DNA of 14,286 bases, from positions 1 to 14,286 of the forward strand of contig MSJH02000507.1 in the NCBI GenBank assembly GCA_001931875.2, read 5' to 3'. This stretch comes from Byssochlamys sp. IMV 00236. Its lineage: Eukaryota > Ascomycota > Eurotiomycetes > Eurotiales > Thermoascaceae. Of this stretch, positions 1 to 8,148 are shown piece after piece. The number at the start of each line of letters is the position of its first letter. The first letter of the stretch is position 1. A program made the translations under genes and the position numbers. The notes beneath the pieces were generated by a model, which had not been told where the DNA came from, did not search any database, and saw only the letters and a list, made by a program, of their open reading frames with translations.

Positions 1-848
1 ACGAATTTACATTTCATGCAACATGAATTTTGTTCTCATCATGGGTGTATTTATTTTCGATCACAGGCGAATTTACTTTCCGAAAAGAGTGTATAACAAG
101 GTTAAGAATATATTTACTCTTGAGTATATGTTTTTAGAAACGTTTTATAGAAATTGCTACTGTAACTACTTTACGTTCTCTTTTTATATACAAACTACTT
201 GCAGAATAAACTATACTGCGCTTAATTAACCTTGTTCTTTTGAACAAAGAAATTGTCAGTAGTACAACATTATGCTGTATCACTGTAAAGTATAGTAAGC
301 TCTTTAAAAAGAACAAAGAATATATAAAAGCCAATGTCTGCACAAATGAATTATTATATTCTTTCCCTTTTATTCCTTTTTTTAAGCTTAAAATTTTATT
401 CAACAAGTAATTCAATAGTAGAAGTCAACTTATAAAAATGACTGGTGATGTGTAACGACAAATCACCAGAAAATGCAAATTAAGCTCGCTATTAAATCAA
501 CCCTATAAACAATATCGAGTAAGTATCAACATCTTCTTTATATTTCATAAAAAGTATGTAATAATCTTTCCATGATAACAAGTGGTCCGTCAAATTGCAG
601 AAGAATACTCTATTCTAAGGCGGGATGCCATGAATCTAGCGTTGCACTGCGTATGTTTCTGGATAGAAAATGGGTTTCGAGACGATACAACATATCCAGA
701 TGTAATGCCAGAGAGATTTTGAAGTCATTGTTACCGCGCTGTCGTCCGTAGTGAAGGGAGTGTCCGCCGTGCTGTAACGTTTAGTCTATAGATTTTCCGT
801 TATAACATCATTATTAACAGAATTGGCTAAATGTGCGTTTTTTTATAG
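1..848. other. AT-rich stretch with no supportable gene
   Basis: I see no convincing coding region. A TATA-like box (TATATAAAAG, 321-330) stands only 4 nt before a 33-codon frame at 334-435 that starts with a hydrophobic stretch, too close for normal transcription of that frame. The decamer GAACAAAGAA occurs twice (from 243 and from 311). From about 600 to 780 the base composition becomes richer in GC and several frames stay open for about 40-55 codons on both strands, preceded by a possible acceptor (TTGCAG near 600). This could be an eroded 5' part of the Fanzor-like relic that follows, or part of another old element; no family could be assigned. Confidence 0.5.
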
Positions 849-2904
849 AACTTCATTCAATGTATACAAAACTGTTTTAACATTTTTGACATCTGTCGAA
901 AAAATCCAAACAATGGTAATATATGGAGCACGCTTAATTTGTATTCACATTCATTCATTATGCTCCATAGGTCAATATCAATATGATATACCTGAAATCG
1001 ATGCACTCTATGGTCATCTAGCGACCTCATATACTACAAGTGTTGTTACAAGTAAGCATGAATAATCATTTAAATTGCGTACAACTCATGAATATTATAT
1101 CATAAAGACGTCGGGCTTCATTTGACTAGAAATATTAGAAGAAACATCTTTGTTGGTTTTCAAGAGATTCTTCTTCGAATATAAAAAACAAACTAGAACA
1201 CATATAAACGTGCCTAGTATTGGTAAATAAGCTAGAAAGTGCAAACATTTTTCGATCAATGATAGCTTACCGTAATTTCTTTATTTTCAGCAAATCATGC
1301 AACAAGTAGCATTATTATACACTGATCACCTACCTGTGAATGTCTGACGCCTTTTCTTCCTATTGCCCATGAATTATACGGGTATATATTTCAAATTAAA
1401 AGTTTATACAGAAGAGACATTATACTAAGTTACTTCCTTACATTTAGGTTAATTTATAATATATTTTATGGTGCATTTGGAGATCTTCCATTTGAAGTAA
1501 TTTCCTCATTTGACTTTGCCTTCACCAATGCGCCCTACCTTTTATACTTCAGCGCCGCGCTTTTAAGGGAAACTACCGATTTTACTTTATTACCATTTGA
1601 ACTTCGATCTTGGAGTTTGCTACCTATAGAAAAGTACGGAATTGGTAAATGGTTGACATCAATCTTTATCTTTGCCTAAAGCTTAATTTTTTACCTTATA
1701 TTTAAGCTTATGTTTCTCTATCTGGTCACATCGCTATGTATCATTTGTTTAGGCGAGGTATGAAAGCAGGATATCATATCCCTGCAAATTTATTAGTACA
1801 GCAATTTAACGTGGATACAAATCAGGTAATATACCAGACTATATTTATGAAACACATAACATCACAATGTCACTAATAAAAATTCACTTCACTAGTATTA
1901 CCTAGATCTAATTCCAATAACAGCATTCAGTGATAACTATAACGCGGAGAGCAAAGAGGCACTATGGGAACATACATTTAATATCAATTATATTCAGAAA
2001 AACAGACAGAGAAAACAAAACTGTAAGATTGTCTATTGCTAGCTTTTGATATTATAAATATTCATGGCATATTGTAATGTTTAGCTATAAATACGAACAA
2101 TCAAAAAAACAAATCACTCTGGAGTACGGTATTTCATTTGACAAACACATGGTGCCTGTTCTGTTCTCGGCGGAAACTATTGGTAAGTCAAATATTTGAA
2201 GCAATCTTACTGTGTATGTGCTAATATTTTTATATTTCATTGATTTTATGCAATAATAGAAATGCTCCCAGAAACTAATGACGATGAACAGCTTGCACCA
2301 AGATCTGTTGATATCAGTCGTTGGAAAAGAGGAACCTATAAGCTAAGCAAAGAACCCATTGGCTTTAAAAACGACGACCTGCTTATTGGAATCGATCCAG
2401 GTACCCACATACAAACCAGAAAATATGAGTCAACAGAGAAACAAATTGCACACCGTCTTTATGTAGGCTTTCGTGATTTGGTCACAGCTGTTGATGTATC
2501 TCATGAGCATATAATCAATAAGCAGACAACGAAAGACCATACTTTTTCAATATCGAATGGCAATTACAAGACAATGACACAAGGAGTGTTTGCGCAGATA
2601 GTTCCTGAAACAGGAAAGAAGAATTGAGAGAGATGAGCAAGGTGTTTAACCGATAAAGGCTGATGATATGGAGGTTCAAGCTAAGACTTTGGTTATGATG
2701 GATCGGTGTTTGGTGCGTCAACTGAATGTCGAAGCTGAGCTGACAAGTGGCACATCCCAAAATTTAGAGGAACCTACTACGGATACTGTGTTGAATAAGG
2801 AGAAGGAAAAGTATACGAATTACAAATACTGGCCAAAGCACCCAAAACATCGCGCCATTAAAACTAGCCTCCGCATAACAAAATTAAAAAAGAAACAATG
2901 CTGA
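849..2904 (+). pseudogene. Decayed Fanzor-like (eukaryotic TnpB/RuvC-fold) gene relic
   Basis: Fanzor proteins are eukaryotic relatives of the transposon-encoded, RNA-guided nuclease TnpB. Readable exon-like blocks, inferred by hand, are 849-915, 971-1051, 1291-about 1320, 1448-1644, 1758-1825, 1896-2022, 2085-2182, 2260-2400 and 2467-2627. They give, in family order, an N-terminal block around PEIDALYGHLATSY, a RSWSLLPIEKYGIG block, EALWEHTFNINY, then LEYGISFDKHMVPVLFS (where the family often shows a TDG-like motif), and LIGIDPG joined to FRDLVTAVD, the expected first RuvC aspartate block. A later piece, FGYDGSVFGASTECRS (about 2688-2735), looks like a downstream RuvC block but lies in another frame. 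Lesions: a stop at 1323-1325; a one-base frame mismatch near the A7 run 2103-2109; a stop at 2625-2627; stops flanking the last block; no clear C-terminal zinc ribbon. I infer a non-functional copy. The family call rests on motif memory, not on a search. Confidence 0.58.
2401..2466 (+). other. 66-nt in-frame intron splitting the IDPG motif of the relic
   Basis: GTACCC at 2401 and TATGTAG ending at 2466 bound a segment of exactly 22 codons that is open in frame, so the reading frame hides it. Removing it joins GATCCAG to GCTTTCGT and yields GIDPGFRDLVTAVD, a compact RuvC-type block. Leaving it in inserts 22 residues directly after the DPG. The improved motif is the main evidence that it is an intron. 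Confidence 0.65.
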
Positions 2905-2944
2905 TTGGATGACTGACTCAACACATTGCACAACCAAACGTCAC

Positions 2945-2954
2945 TTTTATATAC
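2945..2954 (+). promoter_or_regulatory. TATA-like element before the FAD oxidoreductase
   Basis: TTTTATATAC lies about 80 nt before the start codon at 3034, in the 129-nt gap between the relic and the oxidoreductase, followed by a pyrimidine-rich stretch (2971-3002). Position and composition fit a compact fungal promoter; no transcript data support it. Confidence 0.35.
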
Positions 2955-3033
2955 TTCATAAATAATCGAGACTTTTTCACTTCCTTTTCTCTCTTTTTTT
3001 TATTATAAGCACTCGAGTATTATTGTAAAATAA

Positions 3034-4326
3034 ATGTCAGAAAGCCAGCAACTTCATGCCATCATTATTGGCGCAGGTGTTATAGGCGCATGTACTACTT
3101 ATTTTTTATCTAAAAACCCATCATGCAAAGTTACAGTCATTGAAAAAACAGATATAGCCTGTGGTGCCAGTGGCAAATCCGGTGGATTTCTTGCCTTGGA
3201 CTGGTAAGTAGAGAAAGAAGATTATAACGGCAGAGGGGGAGCTGACATACACGGCTACTTGCTCAGGAACGACCACTCTGAGTATTTGAAACCATTTTCT
3301 CAAGCATCATTCCAACTGCATCAAGAACTCGCAAAGGAACTAGACGGTGCAAGTCAGTACGGTTATAGAGCACTTGATACATACTCTATTGTCTTTGATC
3401 GTAAAAGTGATACATTTTCCAAAAAGAAAGATCTACTCGAGTGGGTCAATAAGGACGCCATCCGTTCCATAGAGCAAATTGGCACACTGGAAACCACAGC
3501 TCAGCTTCACCCTGAGTTCTTTACACGAAAGCTGATAGAAGAGGCCAAGCGGACTGAGCGCGTAGACGTTCGAATCGGGCAAGGCGTGACAAGGTTGATT
3601 TACGAGAATGGTAAGGATGTGCGCGGCGTCGTGTTGGATGATGGTACAGAGATTCGTGGTGACCGCGTGGTTGTTTGTATGGGCCCCTGGAGCAAGGATT
3701 TGCCCTTACCGTATGATACTATTCGTATAAAGGGATCACATGTACACTCAATTGTTCTGCAACCACAGGATAAAATACCAGGTCATGCCTTATTCACAAC
3801 AATCATGCATGAGTCAAAGAGATTTGAGCCCGAGGTAAGTTTAAGTAAAGGATATGTACGACAGATCACTGATTATCTTTAGGTTTATCCACGATCCGTA
3901 AGTAGTAGTAATAGTTATGGTCTTGCTTGATTTGTGTCAATACTTATTTCTTTTTAGGATGGCACCGTATACATCTGCGGCGCCTCTGATCATGAACCAC
4001 TACCGAAATCTGCCGACCAAGTAATCGTCAATCCAAAATCTATTGAGGATCTTACTAATCAAGCTGAGCTGATCTCACCCAAACTGTCCAGAGAGAATTC
4101 AGAAGTGATTAGACGTCAAGCGTGTTACTTGCCAATATCAGAAGAAACAAATGCGCCTTTGATTGGACCACACCCACGCTATGAAAATTTGTACTTGGCC
4201 ACTGGACATTCATTCTGGGGAATACTAAATTCGCCCATCACTGGCAAGATGATGTCAGAATGGCTATTAGACGGGAAAGTCAGCTGCGTGAGTGAAGCTG
4301 TTGCTGAATACTTTATGCCTTCATAA
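3034..4326 (+). CDS. FAD-dependent oxidoreductase, DAO family (Tda3-like)
   Basis: Exons 3034-3203, 3267-3834, 3883-3897 and 3958-4326 join in frame to 373 aa. The N-terminus carries the Rossmann dinucleotide site GAGVIG (residues 13-18), with the ribose-binding acidic residue at E37 in VTVIEK, then GASGKSGGF, as in glycine/D-amino-acid oxidase-type flavoproteins. VVVCMGPWS is the usual late FAD-contact strand, and TGHSFWGILNSPITG is the C-terminal FAD-binding signature. No signal peptide or membrane segment is visible. The overall pattern (GASGKSGG..., GYRAL, PEVYPR.DGTVY) matches fungal proteins grouped with yeast Tda3 and, more distantly, FOXRED1; Tda3 has been linked to endosome-to-Golgi recycling, and its substrate is not clear. 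An intron splits the W57 codon. The third exon is only 15 nt. The start is the first ATG after a pyrimidine-rich leader. The flavoprotein call is sure; the Tda3 link is moderate. Confidence 0.9.
3883..3897 (+). other. 15-nt microexon (VYPRS) in the oxidoreductase
   Basis: GTAAGT at 3835 and TTTAG ending at 3882 define the upstream intron (48 nt). GTAAGT at 3898 and TTTTTAG ending at 3957 define the downstream one (60 nt). The five codons between them read VYPRS and give EPEVYPRSDGTVYICG, a block that looks conserved in this flavoprotein family. Skipping it would remove five residues without shifting frame. Confidence 0.8.
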
Positions 4327-4327
4327 C

Positions 4328-4333
4328 AATAAA
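4328..4333 (+). terminator. Poly(A) signal AATAAA after the oxidoreductase
   Basis: AATAAA begins 2 nt after the stop codon (4324-4326), implying a very short 3' untranslated region. Confidence 0.6.
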
Positions 4334-4637
4334 TTTACGCCCAGCTTCTGTTTAAATCAACCAGCATGTTTTCTTTTTATGGCAAATGCTGATACCCAAG
4401 CTTATTTATAGTTTCCTCTATTGTTTAGTGTCAAATTCCTTGAATACCAATTGAGCCTGAGCAAAACCTGCTGATACCATACTAAATCAGAAACTTACCA
4501 AAATGATCAAAAAGCGACTAGGGAGTTGTGTAAAAAGACGGCCTTACATATTCTTTGAAAAAGATACTTTAAACTCACCCATATATAAAAAGCAATTGGT
4601 GATACTTCAGAAAAGACTCTGTGTACGTGCAAGAAAC

Positions 4638-4664
<27 letters not shown>
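4638..4664. repeat. Poly(A) run, 27 nt
   Basis: An uninterrupted 27-nt A tract in non-coding DNA. It could be a nucleosome-excluding poly(dA:dT) tract or the tail of an old retroposed copy. No flanking target duplication was noticed, so the first reading is simpler. Confidence 0.7.
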
Positions 4665-4668
<4 letters not shown>

Positions 4669-4913
4669 TAAAGCATGGATCGACAGAGCCGATTTCTGTT
4701 TGTGGATCCTGATCACAGGATAAACATTCGGGAAAAACATTCAGTATATTCTAGTTGAGCTGTCATCACTCATAAAGGTTTCTCTTCCATAAGCATGATT
4801 CCCTTTTTTTGTCTTGCTCATCCTTGATATTTTAAGAAAAAGGGGACAATTGCTTTGGACTTGTAAAAGAGAGAAAAGTGCCATTACTCGGCAAAAAAAA
4901 AAGTCTCATTTGG

Positions 4914-4918
4914 CCAAT
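4914..4918 (+). promoter_or_regulatory. CCAAT box upstream of the RING ligase
   Basis: CCAAT within TGGCCAATCA, about 196 nt upstream of the ATG at 5114, at a distance usual for a fungal HAP/NF-Y complex site. Single motif, not tested. Confidence 0.35.
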
Positions 4919-5113
4919 CACAGCTTTTATCGGTAAACTCTAAAAAAAGAAAGAATTGTATCATAGGGTCATGAATCTTTGTTGTTTCCTAATTTTAGAA
5001 ATTTGGGGCCTTTCTTTTTATTCTACTGCGAATCCGTCAATAGCATTTTTTTTTTCTTTTTCTTTTTCTTCTTGCGTCAAGTCTCTTCCACACTCTTTCT
5101 CTCTTATGTTTTC

Positions 5114-6514
5114 ATGTTACTGTTATTATATTTATTTTATTTTGCTATAGTGAATGCACAAGCAAATCCAAGTAACCCATTTATTTGGTAAAGATAACAA
5201 TGTGTGTAGATAATAAAGAGATAACACATTTTCTCACATAGGCAAATACAAGTTAAATATGACACAGCATTATCCAACAGCAGCAGAGTGTATCTAAAGG
5301 ACAGTTCCTTAAAGACATACAGCCAAGAATTCCAAACTATTTTTCAAAACAAGGACCGTTTTGGTTATAATGAGGTTAGGACGGTGATCATGTTGCACAC
5401 ACTGGTAATAACAGTTCTTTATATAGCGACTGGTCATCGATATGGGCGACGCTTGCACAAACACGTCGATTGATGATATTGAGTCGTGGAACAATTACCT
5501 GGCCATGAGTCCAGCCATGATGTCTCAGCCTTCAATTGCCCTTGTCAAGCGAGGAGGACGCTGTCGACAGTGGTCTGAAAAAATTACCACGGTACAAAGA
5601 TTGTCCGACGCATACAGGCTCAAGATTACAGCCGCAATGATCTATGATGATATTGCTTATAATGATACTATGCTCATTCAAGAAAGGACCGACAATTCCT
5701 CCTATCCACAATGGACGTCTGATCATTTACCGCCTAACCGAAACATATCACTGATGAAGCCTGAAAGTGCCATCGATCCCGGCACGACCTTCATTGCTGT
5801 TTATTTTGTGCCCTACGCCTACATGGATTTTTTGAATAGAACATACTTGCAAAAGAATTTTCAGAGAAACGGTACTATGCAAACTTATACTCAACTCACC
5901 TTCTTTTTGTATGAAGACCATTTCAATACACCTAACGCACCAGCAGATAGCTTTGTCTCTGATCAGAGTGATGATATTCATGACGATGATATCGATGGTA
6001 AACCTACCTACTTTGTCTATTTCATTGCTGGTGCAGCAGTTGTTGTATTAGGTAACAAATTGCTACCAAATAAAAGACATTGTAGCTCATCAATCATGTT
6101 TTAGTTCTCGTTATCTTTCATTGGTGTAGAGCAGCAAGACGAACCATGGCAAGAGATAGCAATCCCGGTCACAACTTACTTTTGAATGATCAGCAGACGA
6201 CTCAGCACCTGATGCCATTCTTAGACTTGCATATCCTATGTCCTATCACGACTTATGGACAAACAAGTATGACGAATACAGCATGCGCTATCTGTCTAGA
6301 TGACTTTAAAGACGACTTCTTTGTTCGTGTCTTGCCCTGTCGTCATGGTTACTGTACAGCATGTATAGGTAAGTGTATCTTGTTAAAAGAGGGGATTTTA
6401 CTAAAACTTGAAATAGATGTTTGGCTGACGAAAAAGTCGAGTCTGTGTCCTATTTGTAAATATGACTGCCAAAGTGCTCTTCCAGCAAAAGAAGAACATC
6501 AGGACATCGTTTAG
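5114..6514 (+). CDS. PA-TM-RING E3 ubiquitin ligase (RNF13/RNF167-type)
   Basis: Exons 5114-5187, 5242-5374, 5427-6051, 6105-6368 and 6417-6514 give 397 aa. Order: an N-terminal signal peptide (MLLLLYLFYFAIVNAQA); a protease-associated lumenal domain (MGDAC at 75-79, SIALVKRGG at 105-113); one membrane helix (about 264-285, split by an intron); a cytosolic RING at 338-379 with Cys338, Cys341, Cys356, His358, Cys361, Cys364, Cys376, Cys379; and a short tail. The family attaches ubiquitin to membrane proteins of endosomes, vacuole or secretory pathway. The RING is C3HC4, with Cys at the fifth ligand position where RNF13-type proteins have His (RING-H2). The second intron donor is the weakest point: GTTAGG at 5375 (52-nt intron); GTGATC at 5384 also keeps frame and adds three residues. 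N-glycosylation sequons (NDT, NSS, NRT, NGT) sit in the lumenal part. Fold and topology are firm; the target is unknown. Confidence 0.87.
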
Positions 6515-6655
6515 TCAGGTTTTATCGCAATGAAGCGATATTTATTATTTATTTCTACTTTATTTATATGAGTCCTTTTTTTTTTTATGTGACATTTTTT
6601 AGGGATGAACGGCCCTAGATTATATCTATTTAGATGGGGCAACCTTGTCCAATTT

Positions 6656-6661
6656 AATAAA
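6656..6661 (+). terminator. Poly(A) signal of the RING ligase
   Basis: AATAAA 142 nt after the stop at 6512-6514; a second AATAAA is at 6686-6691 inside the palindrome shared with the convergent gene. Confidence 0.5.
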
Positions 6662-6679
6662 TATATCTGTTGACTATAT

Positions 6680-6691
6680 TTTATTAATAAA
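6680..6691. terminator. Palindromic bidirectional poly(A) element TTTATTAATAAA
   Basis: This 12-mer equals its own reverse complement, so AATAAA reads on both strands. It sits between the convergent RING gene (+) and proline-rich gene A (-), 99 nt past the stop of gene A, and can serve both transcripts. The same 12-mer follows gene B and an 11/12 match follows gene C. Confidence 0.6.
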
Positions 6692-6790
6692 TAATACTAC
6701 AGTATAAATAGGCATGATATTGTCTATGTGTCCAACTGAGTGTTGATGAATTAGGTTTATATATGTACGCTTTTTTTTTTTTCTTTTCTT

Positions 6791-7300
6791 CTAGTCGCCA
6801 CCCAATGCTGGAAGCTGAAGTTCACCTAAGCTTTGAAGGGCATCCGTTCCACCAGTAGGTACAGTACCCAGTTGGCTTAGATCAGGTAGGGCAGGCAAGG
6901 TAGGCAAGGTAGGCGCAGCTGGAACAAGAGGTAAAGGTGGTGCTTGTGGGCCACCAACGACAGGAAGGCCAGCAGTGTAAGTGCCTGGAGATGTTGCACC
7001 TTCTGGAAGGAGGTCACCTGGGTTTGGAAGAGGTGGGGGAACAGGTGGTCCTGGGACAGCCGGGAAAGCCTTTGGTAAACCTGGAAAGGGTGGAGCGGGA
7101 AGAGCAAGAGCTGGAGGTTGAACCAAGCAGCCTGGTGCTGCCTGGATGGCTGGATGTGGCTCTGGAGGACAGTTGGGCTCGCATGGCTTTGGTGCTGGAG
7201 TGCATGGCGAAGGATTTTCGTCACCACGACGAACTAGAGGCACAGAAGAAACCTGTAGTAGACAAGGCAGTAGCAGCAATAGACGATATGTGACACGCAT
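6791..7300 (-). CDS. Small secreted proline-rich protein A (169 aa)
   Basis: Intronless gene of unknown function. The protein starts with a basic-hydrophobic signal peptide (MRVTYRLLLLLPCLLQVSS) followed by VPLVRR, a dibasic site suited to Kex2-type cleavage. Next comes a short Cys/Pro segment with Cys33, Cys40, Cys44 and Cys58, then a long low-complexity region of Pro, Leu, Ala and Gly with LP repeats (for example PTLPTLPALPDLSQLG), ending in LPALGGD. No enzyme motif, membrane helix or GPI-type C-terminus is seen. GTYTAGLP resembles GTYAASLP in gene B, and LPDLS recurs in gene C. The ATG follows a TATA-like box and a purine-rich (on +) leader, as in gene C. A large antisense frame over it comes from its codon bias and is not a gene. 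It may be a cell-wall, matrix or surface-active protein; this is inference. Confidence 0.8.
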   Translation of the reverse strand: MRVTYRLLLLLPCLLQVSSVPLVRRGDENPSPCTPAPKPCEPNCPPEPHPAIQAAPGCLVQPPALALPAPPFPGLPKAFPAVPGPPVPPPLPNPGDLLPEGATSPGTYTAGLPVVGGPQAPPLPLVPAAPTLPTLPALPDLSQLGTVPTGGTDALQSLGELQLPALGGD

Positions 7301-7350
7301 AGTTTAATTTCGATAAAAAAACAAGAAAAAGAAAGAAAGAGCCATAGGCA

Positions 7351-7360
7351 TTTATATGTA
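7351..7360 (-). promoter_or_regulatory. TATA-like box of gene A
   Basis: On the minus strand TACATATAAA, about 50 nt before the ATG at 7300. The intervening leader is pyrimidine-rich on the coding strand, a usual fungal arrangement. Confidence 0.5.
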
Positions 7361-7407
7361 AATAATCCTTTGCATTAGAACATCCCCTGTGTTTTGCACT
7401 CTCTAGT

Positions 7408-7453
7408 TTGATAAGCGGAAATAATGTAAAATACGGCTTTTTTAAACTTATCA
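7408..7453. promoter_or_regulatory. Inverted pair of GATA-factor sites upstream of gene A
   Basis: TTGATAAG (7408-7415) and CTTATCA (7447-7453) are head-to-head copies of the TGATAAG-type core recognised by fungal GATA regulators, about 110-150 nt upstream of gene A. GATA factors often control nitrogen or iron responses. Only the motif is seen; there is no binding evidence. Confidence 0.3.
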
Positions 7454-8125
7454 GGAGAAAGAAAAGGATGGCAGCAAATGTTCGTTTCGTTAGTTCAAGG
7501 ATGACCTGCCTGCCGCTAACCTTAGGAATGAATATGAGCTCTCCTTTCTGAAATTACATTATATCGACTACATCAATCCCATAGATAATTTATATTAAAA
7601 TGAGGTTGCTAATTCAACAAAATTCAATTGAATATCATTAGTTTGTATACAGAGTGTTTTTTTTTTTTTTTTTTCTTTTGCCAGACTCCTATTTGATATA
7701 TAGAAAGAGAAGAATATGTTTATAGTTTCTTTTGTCAATCAGTATTATATTTTGGCTAATCTTTTGAGATATGCATATCACTCCTATTTTACTTAATGAA
7801 GGGAACAAGGTTGGTCCCATTTTTATCTTTGAATATCGATTTTCAAAAGAAAGAAACAAAAAAAGAGTTCATATTTTTTCATTTAAAAAGATGCTTTTAT
7901 CATTGCAAGGAATGAATAATCTTGAATTGCTTAAACAAAATAGCATATTATGCAATGTCTGAATATGCGTGTGTGAGATGTAGAAATACAAATCATACAT
8001 AAGCTTATTTTCAATGACAGCTCTCGCATATCCAAGAAGTAGGAGACTTCAAAGTGCATCTCTTTACTTGTAAAGTGTATAAACAGTGACGAATATGAAC
8101 TTTATAACGAAGCGGCCTTTTATAC

Positions 8126-8137
8126 TTTATTAATAAA
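8126..8137. terminator. Palindromic poly(A) element TTTATTAATAAA after gene B
   Basis: Identical to the 12-mer at 6680-6691. On the minus strand it places AATAAA 12 nt after the stop of gene B (8149-8151). No gene converges here, so bidirectionality is not obviously needed; the palindrome may have been copied with the gene. Confidence 0.6.
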
Positions 8138-8148
8138 TTCAGCTTGAT

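Larger units (their letters stand above)
4327..5113. other. Intergenic region between oxidoreductase and RING ligase
   Basis: No gene is supportable in this 787-nt gap. It holds a 27-nt A run (4638-4664), a CCAAT box (4914-4918, in TGGCCAATCA) about 196 nt before the RING-gene start, and a T/C-rich tract (about 5046-5104) directly before that start. Short open frames here are driven by the homopolymer and pyrimidine tracts. The right half is the likely promoter and leader of the RING gene. Confidence 0.6.
7301..8148. other. Intergenic region between proline-rich genes A and B
   Basis: The left 200 nt is the likely promoter of gene A (TATA-like and GATA-like sites). The rest is AT-rich, with an 18-nt T run (7657-7674). 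A 63-codon frame at 7771-7962 (+) has no signal, domain or coding-like composition. The right end holds the 3' end of gene B. Confidence 0.6.

Noticed and set aside
134..415. 93-codon minus-strand frame
   Set aside because: Composition is that of AT-rich non-coding DNA; there is no domain, no start context, and no promoter-like or 3' signal that fits.
334..435. 33-codon frame with hydrophobic start after a TATATAAAAG box
   Set aside because: The TATA-like box is only 4 nt upstream (16 nt from the second ATG), so a transcript start would lie inside the frame. The frame is short and AT-driven, with no other support.
849..2627. B9-domain (ciliary) protein as an explanation for the first gene
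   Set aside because: The N-terminal resemblance is slight, and the later blocks (IDPG, FRDLVTAVD) fit a RuvC/TnpB-like protein far better.
4638..4664. Poly(A) run as the tail of a retroposed gene copy
   Set aside because: No coding similarity or target-site duplication was seen next to it; similar runs occur elsewhere in the window in promoters.
4503..4740. Frames on both strands around the poly(A) run
   Set aside because: Lysine or phenylalanine homopolymers from the 27-nt A tract, with no flanking domain.
6937..7293. 118-codon plus-strand frame antisense to gene A
   Set aside because: It mirrors the Pro/Leu/Gly codons of gene A. The minus strand has the signal peptide, promoter and 3' element.
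7771..7962. 63-codon plus-strand frame between genes A and B
   Set aside because: No signal peptide, motif or paralogue; Lys/Phe/Ile-rich as expected by chance in AT-rich DNA.
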